From: Chryseobacterium sp. GVT01B
Lineage (GTDB): Bacteria > Bacteroidota > Bacteroidia > Flavobacteriales > Weeksellaceae
Assembly (NCBI RefSeq): GCF_019970045.1
Contig: NZ_JAHXYI010000007.1
Coordinates: 248,001 to 312,000 of the forward strand
Direction: 5' to 3'
Length of the DNA stretch: 64,000 nucleotides
Under the pieces are notes generated by a model. It ran no database searches, was not told the DNA's origin, and worked only from the letters and a program-made list of their open reading frames with translations. Below are positions 33,249-42,202 of the stretch, piece after piece. A program made the position numbers and the translations under genes. The first letter of the stretch is position 1. The number at the start of each line of letters is the position of its first letter.

Positions 33249-34148
33249 TTATTTTCTGTTTAAAATAGCCTTAGGAAGCGGAACGTATTCATTTTCATCG
33301 CCCGGAACCAAAGGAAATGCATCATGATTCTGATCATTCCAGTTTACTTTTGCCTGATCGATTAATTCTTTATCAGAGTTAACGAAATTCCAGAATATAA
33401 AGCGTTCTTCATCAAATGGCTCTCCGCCGAAAAGATATACCGTTCCGTTTTCGCTCATATCAAATTCACAAAGCCTGGTATCTTTAGCGATCATCAGCTG
33501 TTTTGAACCATAAGAGTTTCCTTCAGTAGTTACTGTTCCGTCCAGAACATACATTGCAGCTTCTCCGTAAAGATCTTTTCCGATGCTTATTTTCTTAGCT
33601 TCTTTTGTTTTTATTTCGATGAAAAATAACTTGCTGTGTACAGGAACCGGAGATGTTCTGCCAAATGCTTCGCCCGCAATTAGTTTATATTGAATACCAT
33701 CTTCTTCCCAAACAGGAATCTCATCAGCTTCAATATGATTAAAAGTTGGTTCAGACTGTTCAAGATGCTTCGGAAGCCCTACCCAGATCTGGAATCCGTG
33801 AAGTTTTTTATCTGTGTGTCTTAAATATTCAGGAGTTCTTTCTGAATGTACAACTCCTTTTCCGGCAGTCATCCAGTTAACAGCACCCGGTTTTATTTCA
33901 AGAGCACTTCCAATACTGTCTCTGTGGAAAATAGAACCTTCCAGCAGATACGTTAATGTAGATAATCCGATATGCGGATGAGGGGGAACATCAAGATTCT
34001 GATAATCCTTTAATTCCGAAGGGCCCATATGATCTATAAATACGAAAGGTCCAACAGCTCTTTTTTCACGGAAAGGAAGAAGTCTTCCTACCAGAAAATT
34101 TCCGATATCTGCTGCTTTTTCTTCAATGATAAGTCCAATATTTGACAT
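33249..34148 (-). CDS. Pirin family protein (copy 1)
   Basis: This 299-aa bicupin protein has the Pirin N-terminal motif VGPFVFIDHMGPSE...HPHIGLSTLTYLLEGSIFHRDS, with metal-binding residues HxH (HPHIG), H and E in the first cupin, and a C-terminal cupin (FGGEPFDE). Some pirins act as quercetin dioxygenases or redox cofactors. It begins 58 bp downstream of a small GNAT. A second pirin is encoded at 34672-35547; the two share domain order but differ in sequence. Confidence 0.9.
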   Translation of the reverse strand: MSNIGLIIEEKAADIGNFLVGRLLPFREKRAVGPFVFIDHMGPSELKDYQNLDVPPHPHIGLSTLTYLLEGSIFHRDSIGSALEIKPGAVNWMTAGKGVVHSERTPEYLRHTDKKLHGFQIWVGLPKHLEQSEPTFNHIEADEIPVWEEDGIQYKLIAGEAFGRTSPVPVHSKLFFIEIKTKEAKKISIGKDLYGEAAMYVLDGTVTTEGNSYGSKQLMIAKDTRLCEFDMSENGTVYLFGGEPFDEERFIFWNFVNSDKELIDQAKVNWNDQNHDAFPLVPGDENEYVPLPKAILNRK

Positions 34149-34206
34149 GATGATGTGATACTTTTTAAAATGTTAATTAAATAAATTGAGTGGCTTTACA
34201 GGAAAT

Positions 34207-34518
34207 TTAAAGTTTGTCATATCCTTCAAATTTCTCATCCACGATACGTTTCCATTCTGGATGTTTCTTAATAAAAGCGAAAACGAAAGGACAGAAGGGA
34301 AGAAGCTTTTTTCCGCTTTCTTCAATATAATTCAGCGTTTTTTCTACTACGGCAGCCGCGGCACCTGTTCCTGCCAATTCAGGGTCTGCTTCAGTATGTA
34401 CCAAAGCGATCTGGTGCGTTGTCTCACGATAATCAATGAATGCATAATGTTCGTTGAATTCTATTTCAAATCTTTTTTCCGCTTTTACAAGAGGTATATT
34501 TTCAAATTCTGGTTTCAT
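34207..34518 (-). CDS. Small GNAT N-acetyltransferase (YjdJ-like, copy 2)
   Basis: This 103-aa protein resembles the GNAT at 31220: it has ELAGTGAAAAVVEKTLNYIEESGKKLLPFCPFVFAFIKKH, where the acetyl-CoA loop GTGAAAA and the CPF(V/A) ending are conserved. It lies between the two pirin genes. Duplicated small GNATs in one cluster suggest two related targets or redundancy. The start is MKPEFENIPLVK. Confidence 0.82.
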   Translation of the reverse strand: MKPEFENIPLVKAEKRFEIEFNEHYAFIDYRETTHQIALVHTEADPELAGTGAAAAVVEKTLNYIEESGKKLLPFCPFVFAFIKKHPEWKRIVDEKFEGYDKL

Positions 34519-34580
34519 AATTTTGTATTAAAAGAGTCTGTTTTCCAATAAAATAAACAGAACTCAGTTGTAAAATAGCT

Positions 34581-34612
34581 AAACCTTATAGGTTTCAAAA
34601 CCTACAAGGTTT
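34581..34612. repeat. Palindromic intergenic element
   Basis: AAACCTTATAGGTTT and AAAACCTACAAGGTTT form an imperfect long hairpin in the gap before the second pirin gene's end. No T-run follows on the minus strand. The motif (aaccttatagg type) recurs in flavobacterial intergenic regions, so I list it as a repeat rather than a terminator. Confidence 0.45.
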
Positions 34613-34671
34613 GCCATTATATAAAGTTAATAAAAAAGGAATTATCTAAGATTAAGATAAATTTAATTCTT

Positions 34672-35547
34672 TTAATCTTCAAGGTATCCGAACTTTCCGG
34701 TGTTGAAATCCTCAAAAGCCTGCATTATTTCCTCTCTGGAATTCATTACAAAAGGGCCGTGTGGATAGATCGGTTCGTTAATCGGTTCACCACTGATGAT
34801 TAAAACAATAGCATCTTCTTTTGCTTCAATAGTGAAAGTTTCTCCTTCATTTTTAAATAATGCAAGATGATCCGTTTTCACTGTTTCTTCACCATTGACG
34901 ATAATGCTACCTTCGATAACCAAAGCTGCGGTATTGAAATGAGCCGGAAAATTAAAATCGGCTTTTCCACCTGCTTTAAGTTTGGCATTCATCATATGAA
35001 CCGGAGTGAAAGTGCTTGCAGGACCTTTATGACCGTCATATTCGCCGGCAATTACTTCCACAAAACCATTTTCACCCAGATCTACTCTTTCCATTGTAGA
35101 GTTTTCAATAGCCTGGTATTTCGGGCAGCTCATTTTATCCTTTGCTGGAAGATTTACCCAAAGCTGAACCATCTGAAAAATTCCTCCTTCTTTTGCCCAT
35201 GCTGTTTCATGGTACTCTTTATGAAGAACTCCTTTTGCAGCGGTCATCCATTGAACGTCACCTTCTCCTATAACACCGCCGCCGCCAGCGCTGTCATGGT
35301 GCTCTACTTTTCCGCTATATGCTATCGTTACTGTTTCAAAACCTCTGTGCGGATGAACTCCTACACCTCTTGGTCTGTCGGAACCATTGAAATGAAATTT
35401 TGAATTGTAATCAAGCATAATAAACGGATCCATTCTTTTCATATCTAAACCGGATACTCCCGGAATAAAATTGTGAACCCTGAATCCATCGCCTACAAAG
35501 TGTGCAGGTCTTGGAGATACTACGATTTCTATTTGTTTAGTTGCCAT
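34672..35547 (-). CDS. Pirin family protein (copy 2)
   Basis: The open frame runs to 35598, but the conserved N-terminus is MATKQIEIVVSPRPAHFVGDGF, so I start at 35547, giving 291 aa. The pirin motifs are GLDMKRMDPFIMLDY, HPHRGFETVTIAYSGKVEHHDSAGGGG (first cupin with metal-binding His and Glu) and the C-terminal cupin (ISGEPINEPIYPHGPFVMN). It is YhhW-like, the quercetinase-type pirin branch. It is separated from the MFS transporter gene upstream by 127 bp. Confidence 0.9.
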   Translation of the reverse strand: MATKQIEIVVSPRPAHFVGDGFRVHNFIPGVSGLDMKRMDPFIMLDYNSKFHFNGSDRPRGVGVHPHRGFETVTIAYSGKVEHHDSAGGGGVIGEGDVQWMTAAKGVLHKEYHETAWAKEGGIFQMVQLWVNLPAKDKMSCPKYQAIENSTMERVDLGENGFVEVIAGEYDGHKGPASTFTPVHMMNAKLKAGGKADFNFPAHFNTAALVIEGSIIVNGEETVKTDHLALFKNEGETFTIEAKEDAIVLIISGEPINEPIYPHGPFVMNSREEIMQAFEDFNTGKFGYLED

Positions 35548-35673
35548 TACATTGTTGATTATGTAAACAAAATTACCATAGTTATGTGCGAAAAGCATTG
35601 ATCTGTGTTAAGTTCGTAGGAAGGGTAGAATGGCAAAATGAAAGATTAAATCGGCCCTTTAAAGTTTTATTCT

Positions 35674-37077
35674 TTACTCTTCCTTTGATTTCATGTTCTT
35701 TCCATCCGAAATGTGCAGTCTTCTGAAAACAAATCCTGATAAAATCGTTAATATTCCTACCGTAAGAAATGTAAGTCGAAAGGCATTGTGGATTTCACCA
35801 TTAATCAGATCTGTATTTTCAAACAGTTTTAAAACAATCAATCCAAATGCAATTCCGAAACCGATAGCGAGCTGTTGATTCACCGAAATCAAAGAATTCC
35901 CGCTGCTGGTCTGAAAGTTACGAAGATCTGCAATAGAAATAGTATTCATGGAAGTGAACTGAATAGAGTTGAAAAATCCTAATACTGCAATAATGGGAAC
36001 AAACCAATATAAAGAAGTGTGTATGTCAGGTATGGCAAGAAGACAGATGAGTGTTCCGATGATGAACGTATTCACCATTAAAGTCTGACGATAGCCGTAT
36101 TTATCCAGAATTTTAATCACAGATGATTTTCCGAAGATAGCTGTTAAAGCCATAGGAGCAATGATCCAGCCCGAAGTTACAGCTGATTGTTTATACGCAA
36201 TCTGAATCATCAGGGGAAGCAATAACGGAACAGAACTGATTCCTAATCTGGTGGCCAGGTTTCCTACAATACCTACCCGGAATGTTCTCACCTGAAATAG
36301 GTTTAACGGAAAGATTGGATTTCCTCCTCTTTTTGCATGTTTGTAATAATAATACAGAAACAAAAAGCCCATAATGAATACAAGCAAAACAGGGGTGATA
36401 TTCTGCATGTCTCCAAAAAGTTCCAGTGAAACCGAAAGCAGTAGAGAGGCTGCTGCAAATATTAAGAACCCTTTTAAATCAAAATCAACATCATCCGACT
36501 TATAATTGGGCATGAATTTTAATCCTAAAAGAATCCCTAAAAGACCGATCGGAATGTTAATGAGAAATATCCAGTGCCATGAAAGGTAATCTACCATATA
36601 ACCCCCGACTAACGGACCGAGTACAGGACCAATAAGGGCAGGGATAATGGCAAAGTTCATCGCTTTAAGCAGTTCACTTTTATCAAACGTTTTGATGAGT
36701 GCCAGTTTCCCGACAGGAGTCATTAAACTCCCTCCGACTCCCTGGATAACCCTTGAAATAACCAAATGAGTAAGATTCTGAGATAAAGAACAAAACAGGG
36801 AACCTAAGCTGAACAATACCAATGAAAAAATAAATACTTTTTTGGTTCCGAACCGGTCTGCCAAAAATCCGCTGGCAGGCATGAAAACAGCTAGTGTCAG
36901 AACATAACTGATAATGGCGTTCTGCATATTAAGTGGAGACTCGTTCAGATCTTTTGCGATAGAAGGCAGGGAAGTATTCAAAATGGTTGAATCCAGCATT
37001 TGCATAAAAATAGCCGTGGCCAGAATTAAGGGAAGTATTTTCTTTATGGACGTCTGTTGTGTGTTTGCTTCTGTCAT
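35674..37077 (-). CDS. MFS transporter, DHA2 (EmrB/QacA) type
   Basis: This 467-aa protein has about 14 membrane helices. The DHA2 signature is visible: MQMLDSTILNTSLPSIAKDLNESP (about residues 21-44), the motif-A loop FLADRFGTKKVF (about 73-84), and motif C (GPVLGPLVGGYMVDYLSWHWIFLINIPIG, about 149-177), which mark drug/H+ antiporters. It likely exports a toxic compound. It is the first gene of a co-oriented cluster that also encodes pirins and redox proteins, consistent with xenobiotic or electrophile defence. Confidence 0.9.
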   Translation of the reverse strand: MTEANTQQTSIKKILPLILATAIFMQMLDSTILNTSLPSIAKDLNESPLNMQNAIISYVLTLAVFMPASGFLADRFGTKKVFIFSLVLFSLGSLFCSLSQNLTHLVISRVIQGVGGSLMTPVGKLALIKTFDKSELLKAMNFAIIPALIGPVLGPLVGGYMVDYLSWHWIFLINIPIGLLGILLGLKFMPNYKSDDVDFDLKGFLIFAAASLLLSVSLELFGDMQNITPVLLVFIMGFLFLYYYYKHAKRGGNPIFPLNLFQVRTFRVGIVGNLATRLGISSVPLLLPLMIQIAYKQSAVTSGWIIAPMALTAIFGKSSVIKILDKYGYRQTLMVNTFIIGTLICLLAIPDIHTSLYWFVPIIAVLGFFNSIQFTSMNTISIADLRNFQTSSGNSLISVNQQLAIGFGIAFGLIVLKLFENTDLINGEIHNAFRLTFLTVGILTILSGFVFRRLHISDGKNMKSKEE

Positions 37078-37180
37078 TTTGTATAGGCTGGAACGTGAAA
37101 AATGTCCAGACTTGTTTTATGTGAAGAGCCGCCTTCTTTAAGCGGTTTGATTCTTAGATAAAGAAATCCATATAAAATTA

Positions 37181-37212
37181 AAAAAGTCCTGTGAAATTTC
37201 ACAGGACTTTTT
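37181..37212. terminator. Terminator of the 280-aa secreted protein gene
   Basis: AAAAAGTCCTGTGAAA and TTTCACAGGACTTTTT form a perfect 16-bp stem. It lies just downstream of the minus-strand gene ending at 37216. Confidence 0.9.
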
Positions 37213-37215
37213 GAT

Positions 37216-38028
37216 TTATTTTCTAGGTTTTTCTACTCCTTTCCATTCATCACCGGCTTTTCTGTACTGGCTTAAAGTGAACGTTTTGAAATCCTTTGTT
37301 TTGTATTCGATGTTATCGGTATTCTGCTCAAACGGCATGATGTAATAATATTCAATATCTGTCTTATCAGACTTGTTTCCTTTTTTTACAGTAGGAACAT
37401 ATTTTGAAAACTTATAGCTTGGAAGATATTGTTTCAGTCTTGCGTAGAAAGCTTTGTCTTCTTTTTCGCTAGGAATGATATCTACAATATTCAAATCGTC
37501 TTTTTTCTTATCAATCCAAAGATAATATGTCTTTTCTTCTCCTATATTTCTGTTGAATGAGTTGAAAGCAAATAATTCTTTCGGTACAAGTTCCTTGATT
37601 TTTTCAGGATCAACCTTTGTGTAGTATTGCCCTTTTGAAGGATCTACATAGGTTTCAAGGTTATACATTAAAACAGAATTGTTTTCAAATTTCTTATTTT
37701 TAAAATATTGATTTAAAGATAATTCTGCAGTTGCTCTGAGTTCTTTACCTCTGGCATCCAGTTTTTTTGTTGGATTCTGAGGATTTACATATTTTACAAA
37801 TTCATATAAAACAACAGGTTTTATATCTTTAAGGTGAGGATACGTTTTTAGCTGCTCCGCTTTTACAAGCCAGTAGAATTGTTGGTAATAATCATCTTTA
37901 TCCTGATCTTTTACACTCTTATAAGCCAAAGCAAGCTTCTTTGAATTCAGATATTTGCCATATTTTCCTTGTCCAAAAGCGAAACTTATGGCTAATAAGG
38001 CAAATAAAACAGTTAGGTTTCTTCTCAT
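37216..38028 (-). CDS. Secreted hypothetical protein, 270 aa
   Basis: The frame begins at 38058, but the signal peptide starts at the methionine encoded at 38028 (MRRNLTVLFALLAISFAFGQ). The mature protein is lysine- and tyrosine-rich, soluble, with helical first half (VKDQDKDDYYQQFYWLVKAEQ) and beta-rich second half (YYYIMPFEQNTDNIEYKTK). I do not recognise a family. No lipobox or sorting domain. It is transcribed alone upstream of a family A repeat and has its own terminator. Confidence 0.75.
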   Translation of the reverse strand: MRRNLTVLFALLAISFAFGQGKYGKYLNSKKLALAYKSVKDQDKDDYYQQFYWLVKAEQLKTYPHLKDIKPVVLYEFVKYVNPQNPTKKLDARGKELRATAELSLNQYFKNKKFENNSVLMYNLETYVDPSKGQYYTKVDPEKIKELVPKELFAFNSFNRNIGEEKTYYLWIDKKKDDLNIVDIIPSEKEDKAFYARLKQYLPSYKFSKYVPTVKKGNKSDKTDIEYYYIMPFEQNTDNIEYKTKDFKTFTLSQYRKAGDEWKGVEKPRK

Positions 38029-38205
38029 TTTTTTATAATTGATATTTTCGTTTTCCAAATATAATTATTTATTAGATATTATTTTGGATTGTCAGTTAAA
38101 TTATGCCATATTGTTATTGTTAATTCAAAAGAAAATCCTGTATTGCTACAGGATTGATAAATTATAACTGAGGAAGTTAGGTGTTTAAGGTGATGACATT
38201 AAATA

Positions 38206-38348
38206 TCAATAGTCAATTTTTGCTTCGCAAAGTGAATGATTAACTGTAGATTAGAAAACACTTTCGTATTGATGGTTTTTAATCTCGAATCTCGCAACCC
38301 GAACCACGCCACAAATTCACAAGCTCAGCGGATTGACCATTGACTATT
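38206..38348. repeat. Dispersed intergenic element, family A (complete copy)
   Basis: Left end TAGTCAATTTTTGCTTCGCA, middle word CTCGAATCTCGCAACCCGAA, right end AAATTCACAAGCTCAGCGGA followed by TTGACCATTGACTATTCACT. Left and right ends are imperfect inverted repeats of each other (GTCAATT..GCTTCGC..GTGAAT). The same ordered words occur at 54940-55088 and, inverted, at 43512-43705 and 60596-60712. It fills the gap between asnB and the secreted protein gene and encodes no protein. Confidence 0.75.
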
Positions 38349-38363
38349 CACTAATCAACCCCT

Positions 38364-40031
38364 CTAGTACGAAGTCTCGTGCACTTTTACCGCTCTTCCG
38401 CTCGGATCATTCATTTTTTTGAAGGCTTCATCCCATTCTAAGGCGATAGGAGTGGAGCATGCAACAGATGGAACAGAAGGGACAGTAGCTGCTGCCGTTT
38501 CACTTGGGAAATGTTCTTCAAAAATAGTTCTGTATCTGTATTCTTCTTTGTTCTGAGGAGTATTTAGCGGAAATCTGAATCTCGCGTTTGCCATCATTTC
38601 ATCCGTTACTTCTTTTTCAGCAACCTCTTTCAAAGTATCGATCCATGAATAACCAACACCATCCGAGAACTGTTCTTTCTGTCTCCATACAATAGAATCA
38701 GGAAGAATGTCTTCAAAGGCTTTTCTCAATACCCATTTTTCGATTTTTCCTTCAGCGGTATTGATCATTTTATCTTTTGGGTTAAGAGTCATAGCAATAT
38801 CCATAAATTCTTTGTCAAGGAAAGGAACTCTTCCTTCAATTCCCCAGCTCATTAGCGCCTTGTTGGCTCTTAAGCAGTCATACAGGTGAAGTTTACCCAG
38901 TTTTCTTACTGTTTCATCATGGAATTCCCTTGCGTTGGGAGCTTTATGGAAATATAAATATCCACCGAATAATTCATCCGAACCTTCTCCTGAAAGTACC
39001 ATTTTTATCCCCATAGACTTGATTACTCTTGCCAGCAGATACATTGGGGTGGAGGCTCTGATTGTTGTTACATCATACGTTTCCAGATGGTAAATGACAT
39101 CTCGTACAGCATCCAGCCCTTCCTGTACGGTAAAGTTAACTTCATGGTGAACAGATCCGATATGCTTTGCAGCAGTTTGTGCAGCAGCCAGATCAGGAGA
39201 ACCTACAAGTCCTACGGCAAAACTGTGAAGTCTTGGATACCATGCTTCCTGTGTATCTCCGCTTTCAATTCTCTGGCGGGCAAATTTTGCAGTAATTGCT
39301 GAAATTACCGAGGAATCCAAACCTCCGGAAAGAAGTACTCCATAAGGAACATCACTCATCAGTTGTCTGTGAACAGCATCTTCAAGACCTTTTCTCAATT
39401 TTGCGATATTTGTTTCGTTTTCTTTTACATGATCAAAGCTGTCCCAGTCTCTTGTATACCATTGCTGAAGCTCTGTGCCGTCAGAACTGTAAACGAAATG
39501 TCCAGGTAAGAAAGTTTCAATTTTCTTGCATACTCCTTCAAGGGCTTTTAATTCGGAAGCTACATAATAGTTTCCGTTTTTGTCCCAGCCTTGATAAAGA
39601 GGGCAGATTCCCATATGGTCACGGGCAATAAGATAGACATCATTTTCAGTGTCGTATAATGCGAAGGCAAAAATTCCGTTCAGTTTTTCAACGAAATTCT
39701 TTCCATATTTTCTGTAAAGAGCAAGAATAACCTCGCAGTCAGACTGAGTTTGAAACTCATAATCAGGAAATTCTTCTTTTAATTCTCTATGGTTGTAGAT
39801 TTCGCCGTTCACAGCTAATACTACTTTTCCGTCTTTTGTAAATAAAGGTTGTTTTCCAGAGGTAGGATCTACAATAGCAAGTCTTTCGTGAGAGAAAATT
39901 ACTTTTTCATCCTGAAAAACTCCGCTCCAATCCGGTCCTCTGTGACGGATTTTTTTTGACATTTCCAAAACCTGAGGTCTTAATACTTCAGTTTTCTGTT
40001 TGGCATCAAATAAACATACAATTCCACACAT
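38364..40031 (-). CDS. asnB: Asparagine synthetase B (glutamine-hydrolysing)
   Basis: This 555-aa enzyme makes asparagine from aspartate, glutamine and ATP. The N-terminal glutaminase nucleophile is Cys2 (MCGIVCLFDAKQ), and the glutaminase domain has RGPDWSG and NGEIYNHREL. The synthetase domain contains the PP-loop LSGGLDSSVISA (about residues 233-244) and LSGEGSDELFGGYLYFH (about 345-361). Length matches E. coli AsnB (554 aa). A promoter with TTG/TACTTTTG lies just upstream on the minus strand. Confidence 0.96.
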   Translation of the reverse strand: MCGIVCLFDAKQKTEVLRPQVLEMSKKIRHRGPDWSGVFQDEKVIFSHERLAIVDPTSGKQPLFTKDGKVVLAVNGEIYNHRELKEEFPDYEFQTQSDCEVILALYRKYGKNFVEKLNGIFAFALYDTENDVYLIARDHMGICPLYQGWDKNGNYYVASELKALEGVCKKIETFLPGHFVYSSDGTELQQWYTRDWDSFDHVKENETNIAKLRKGLEDAVHRQLMSDVPYGVLLSGGLDSSVISAITAKFARQRIESGDTQEAWYPRLHSFAVGLVGSPDLAAAQTAAKHIGSVHHEVNFTVQEGLDAVRDVIYHLETYDVTTIRASTPMYLLARVIKSMGIKMVLSGEGSDELFGGYLYFHKAPNAREFHDETVRKLGKLHLYDCLRANKALMSWGIEGRVPFLDKEFMDIAMTLNPKDKMINTAEGKIEKWVLRKAFEDILPDSIVWRQKEQFSDGVGYSWIDTLKEVAEKEVTDEMMANARFRFPLNTPQNKEEYRYRTIFEEHFPSETAAATVPSVPSVACSTPIALEWDEAFKKMNDPSGRAVKVHETSY

Positions 40032-40051
40032 AATTTCTATTATTTATGAAA

Positions 40052-40082
40052 CAAAAGTAAAGGTGATGTTTATAAATAACAA
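40052..40082 (-). promoter_or_regulatory. Putative asnB promoter
   Basis: On the minus strand TTG (complement at 40080-40082) is followed after 20 nt by TACTTTTG (complement at 40052-40059), an exact TAnnTTTG box at standard spacing. The asnB start codon is 20 nt further downstream. Confidence 0.7.
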
Positions 40083-40315
40083 TAAAAAATACTTGAAACG
40101 GAATATTTTTAATCAATTAATATTTTAAAGTTAAAAATATTAACTATTTGTTCGATTTGACGTGTTTTTGATTGATTTTTTTCGTCAGGCTAAAATTTGT
40201 GATATTTCCATACAAAATAAAAATGACATATTTATTAATCTATGGTAATTAATTATATGAATTTTAACCCTTACTTTGTGGCTCGAAATAATTTTTTTTC
40301 ATCATTTGTGTTTTT

Positions 40316-40350
40316 ACCTTCTTGCAATTCTCATGCAAGAAGGTTTTGTT
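40316..40350. terminator. Terminator of the PNGase F-like gene
   Basis: ACCTTCTTGCA and TGCAAGAAGGT form an 11-bp stem with a 7-nt loop, followed by TTTGTTTTT. It lies 2 nt from the end of the PNGase F-like gene; the remaining part of the 320-bp gap to asnB holds only the asnB promoter. Confidence 0.85.
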
Positions 40351-40351
40351 T

Positions 40352-42019
40352 TTATTGTACTCCCAGTAACGTTCCCGAAACATTCCATGAGCTGAAACTT
40401 GTGCCTTCAGAAGCTCCCTGCGGAATTTTTACCTGAATCGTATGTTTGCCTGCTTTCAAATCTCCAAGAGGAATGAAGTTAGGATTGGTAACCGTTCCCG
40501 GGCACCAGTTTGATCTGCTGAGGTCTGATGACGAAAGACCGTCCTGGAAATTTCCTGATGCAGGATTGTACAAACGGTACGAACCACAGTCGGTTCTCCA
40601 TGGCACGAATGAAAATATTTGATTTCCATCAACGAAGATAGAATTGGCTTTAGGAACAAATTCATCGCCGTTTTCCCAACCTCCATGTCCGGTTGTTGTA
40701 TATCTTAGCTGAGCATTTTTCAAATCTTTATTTAAAGTGAAATTAACAAGCAGTCCTTTGTCCTGATTGAACATCGTAGAATAATCCTGTCCGGCCATTT
40801 CCATAATATTTAAAGTATTGAATAATGGTATCGCTGTATTGTTTTTATTAATTGCCTGATCGCTTTTGTGAATGGTGATATCAAGACTCACCTGATGTCC
40901 TCCTTTGTCATAGTTGCCGATAAATGTACCCACCCAAAGTTCTTTTCCGGATAATGCAGGTTTCAGTTCTGTAATATCCTGTCGGTAAGGGCTGATGGTC
41001 TGCCAGTCTTTTCCTTTAAGCTGAATATGATTGAACTTCTGGATGCCAAAAGCGGTAAAAAATCTCATCATTTCCATTGCAGGGCTATAGTTGTCTGTAG
41101 TTGTTATCCCATAATACTGCTTTCCGTTTCCATTTTCGTAGACGGGAAGTGTTTTTGCTCCTTTTTCCAACCCATCAAAAAAGGATTTTTCTTTATCCTG
41201 AGGAATAAAAAATACGGTTCCGGTTCTGTCATAGGCATCACCGTTCGATTGCTGTTTCAGTTCTACAAAAATATTTTCACCTTCTGTAATAGCCGGGAAT
41301 TTTATCTTTTTAAGAATGATTGTACCGTTGGCATATCTTTTTATCTTATCATCTGATTTAGAAGCATCCGAAAAGTTGATCGTTTCATTTTCAAAAACAT
41401 TCAGAGTGGTAAATCTGCTTTTCCAGAGTAAATCTTTGTATCCTAGCTGATCTGTTGTCTGTATGTTTCCTTTTACAATATTTTCAATTCCGGTATTTTT
41501 TATTTTTTTGATCGAGCTGGCTGTAATTAAAGAATTTTTATTTCTCTCCACTTCCAGAACCAGACCTAAATTCTGTCCCAAAACTGAAGGTCCGCCTTTT
41601 AGCTTTAAATCATTTGTATACCAGATTTCAATAGTATTTGAATTGACTTTGGTAACCGCTTTTTTACAGTTGTATCCTAAAATCTTTTTAGTTTCATTGG
41701 TAAGTTCAAAATCCTGTTTTCCTACAGACTCAGCATCTGATGTTGAAATTATGGATTCAGGTTTTAAAAAAGCGTATGAAACAATAGTATTTGATGGCTT
41801 TTCTACCTTAGTGATTTCATAAGGGAAGCTGCTTTTTTGTTCTTTGATTGTACTGTTGAGGATGAAATTTTCTTTCTCATTAACCCAAACGATAGTGGAG
41901 GGCTGGTCAGCAGTAGTTTTTCCGTTATATGAGCTGATATACTGAATTTCATAGGTCTGTGCAGAAAACAGACAGTATAAGAAAATGGCCAGGAAATTGA
42001 AAACAGTTCTTGTATGCAT
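40352..42019 (-). CDS. PNGase F-like peptide-N-glycosidase with GLPGLI-like N-terminal domain
   Basis: This 555-aa exported protein (signal peptide ~1-20) has an N-terminal region (~21-185) with the GLPGLI-type pattern: GYNCKKA at 115-121, IEIWYTNDL at 130-138 and VLGQNLGLVLEVERN at 146-160. Residues ~215-555 match PNGase F: YDRTGTVFFIP with D264, aligning to the catalytic Asp60; GDEF with E453, aligning to Glu206; and SNWCPGT (504-510), as in the PNGase F DRAGWCPG motif. PNGase F cleaves Asn-linked glycans from glycoproteins, converting Asn to Asp. The counterpart of PNGase F Glu118 is not obvious. The two-domain form resembles PNGase F-II of Elizabethkingia, which has an extra N-terminal domain. 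Confidence 0.88.
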   Translation of the reverse strand: MHTRTVFNFLAIFLYCLFSAQTYEIQYISSYNGKTTADQPSTIVWVNEKENFILNSTIKEQKSSFPYEITKVEKPSNTIVSYAFLKPESIISTSDAESVGKQDFELTNETKKILGYNCKKAVTKVNSNTIEIWYTNDLKLKGGPSVLGQNLGLVLEVERNKNSLITASSIKKIKNTGIENIVKGNIQTTDQLGYKDLLWKSRFTTLNVFENETINFSDASKSDDKIKRYANGTIILKKIKFPAITEGENIFVELKQQSNGDAYDRTGTVFFIPQDKEKSFFDGLEKGAKTLPVYENGNGKQYYGITTTDNYSPAMEMMRFFTAFGIQKFNHIQLKGKDWQTISPYRQDITELKPALSGKELWVGTFIGNYDKGGHQVSLDITIHKSDQAINKNNTAIPLFNTLNIMEMAGQDYSTMFNQDKGLLVNFTLNKDLKNAQLRYTTTGHGGWENGDEFVPKANSIFVDGNQIFSFVPWRTDCGSYRLYNPASGNFQDGLSSSDLSRSNWCPGTVTNPNFIPLGDLKAGKHTIQVKIPQGASEGTSFSSWNVSGTLLGVQ

Positions 42020-42149
42020 AAAAATGAGTTTGCTGTAAAGTTATTCTAAAATTTCCAGCATCGAAACGGTTTAATCTATACAGTTAGTAGACAATATGCT
42101 TTAAATGTTACAAAAAATGTTACATTTTTTTAGAAAATTTTTTTAATAA

Positions 42150-42180
42150 AAAAAACTACTCCAGAAAATAGAGTAGTTTT
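42150..42180. terminator. Terminator of the rsmB-type gene
   Basis: AAAACTACTC and GAGTAGTTTT form a 10-bp stem around CAGAAAATA. It lies downstream of the minus-strand methyltransferase gene ending at 42203. Confidence 0.85.
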
Positions 42181-42202
42181 ATGTATTGTTTATTGGTTTA
42201 GA

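Noticed and set aside
34867..35403. 178-codon plus-strand frame inside the second pirin gene
   Set aside because: It is antisense to a clearly conserved pirin with complete motifs; amino acid composition (His/Cys/Phe-rich) is that of a shadow frame.
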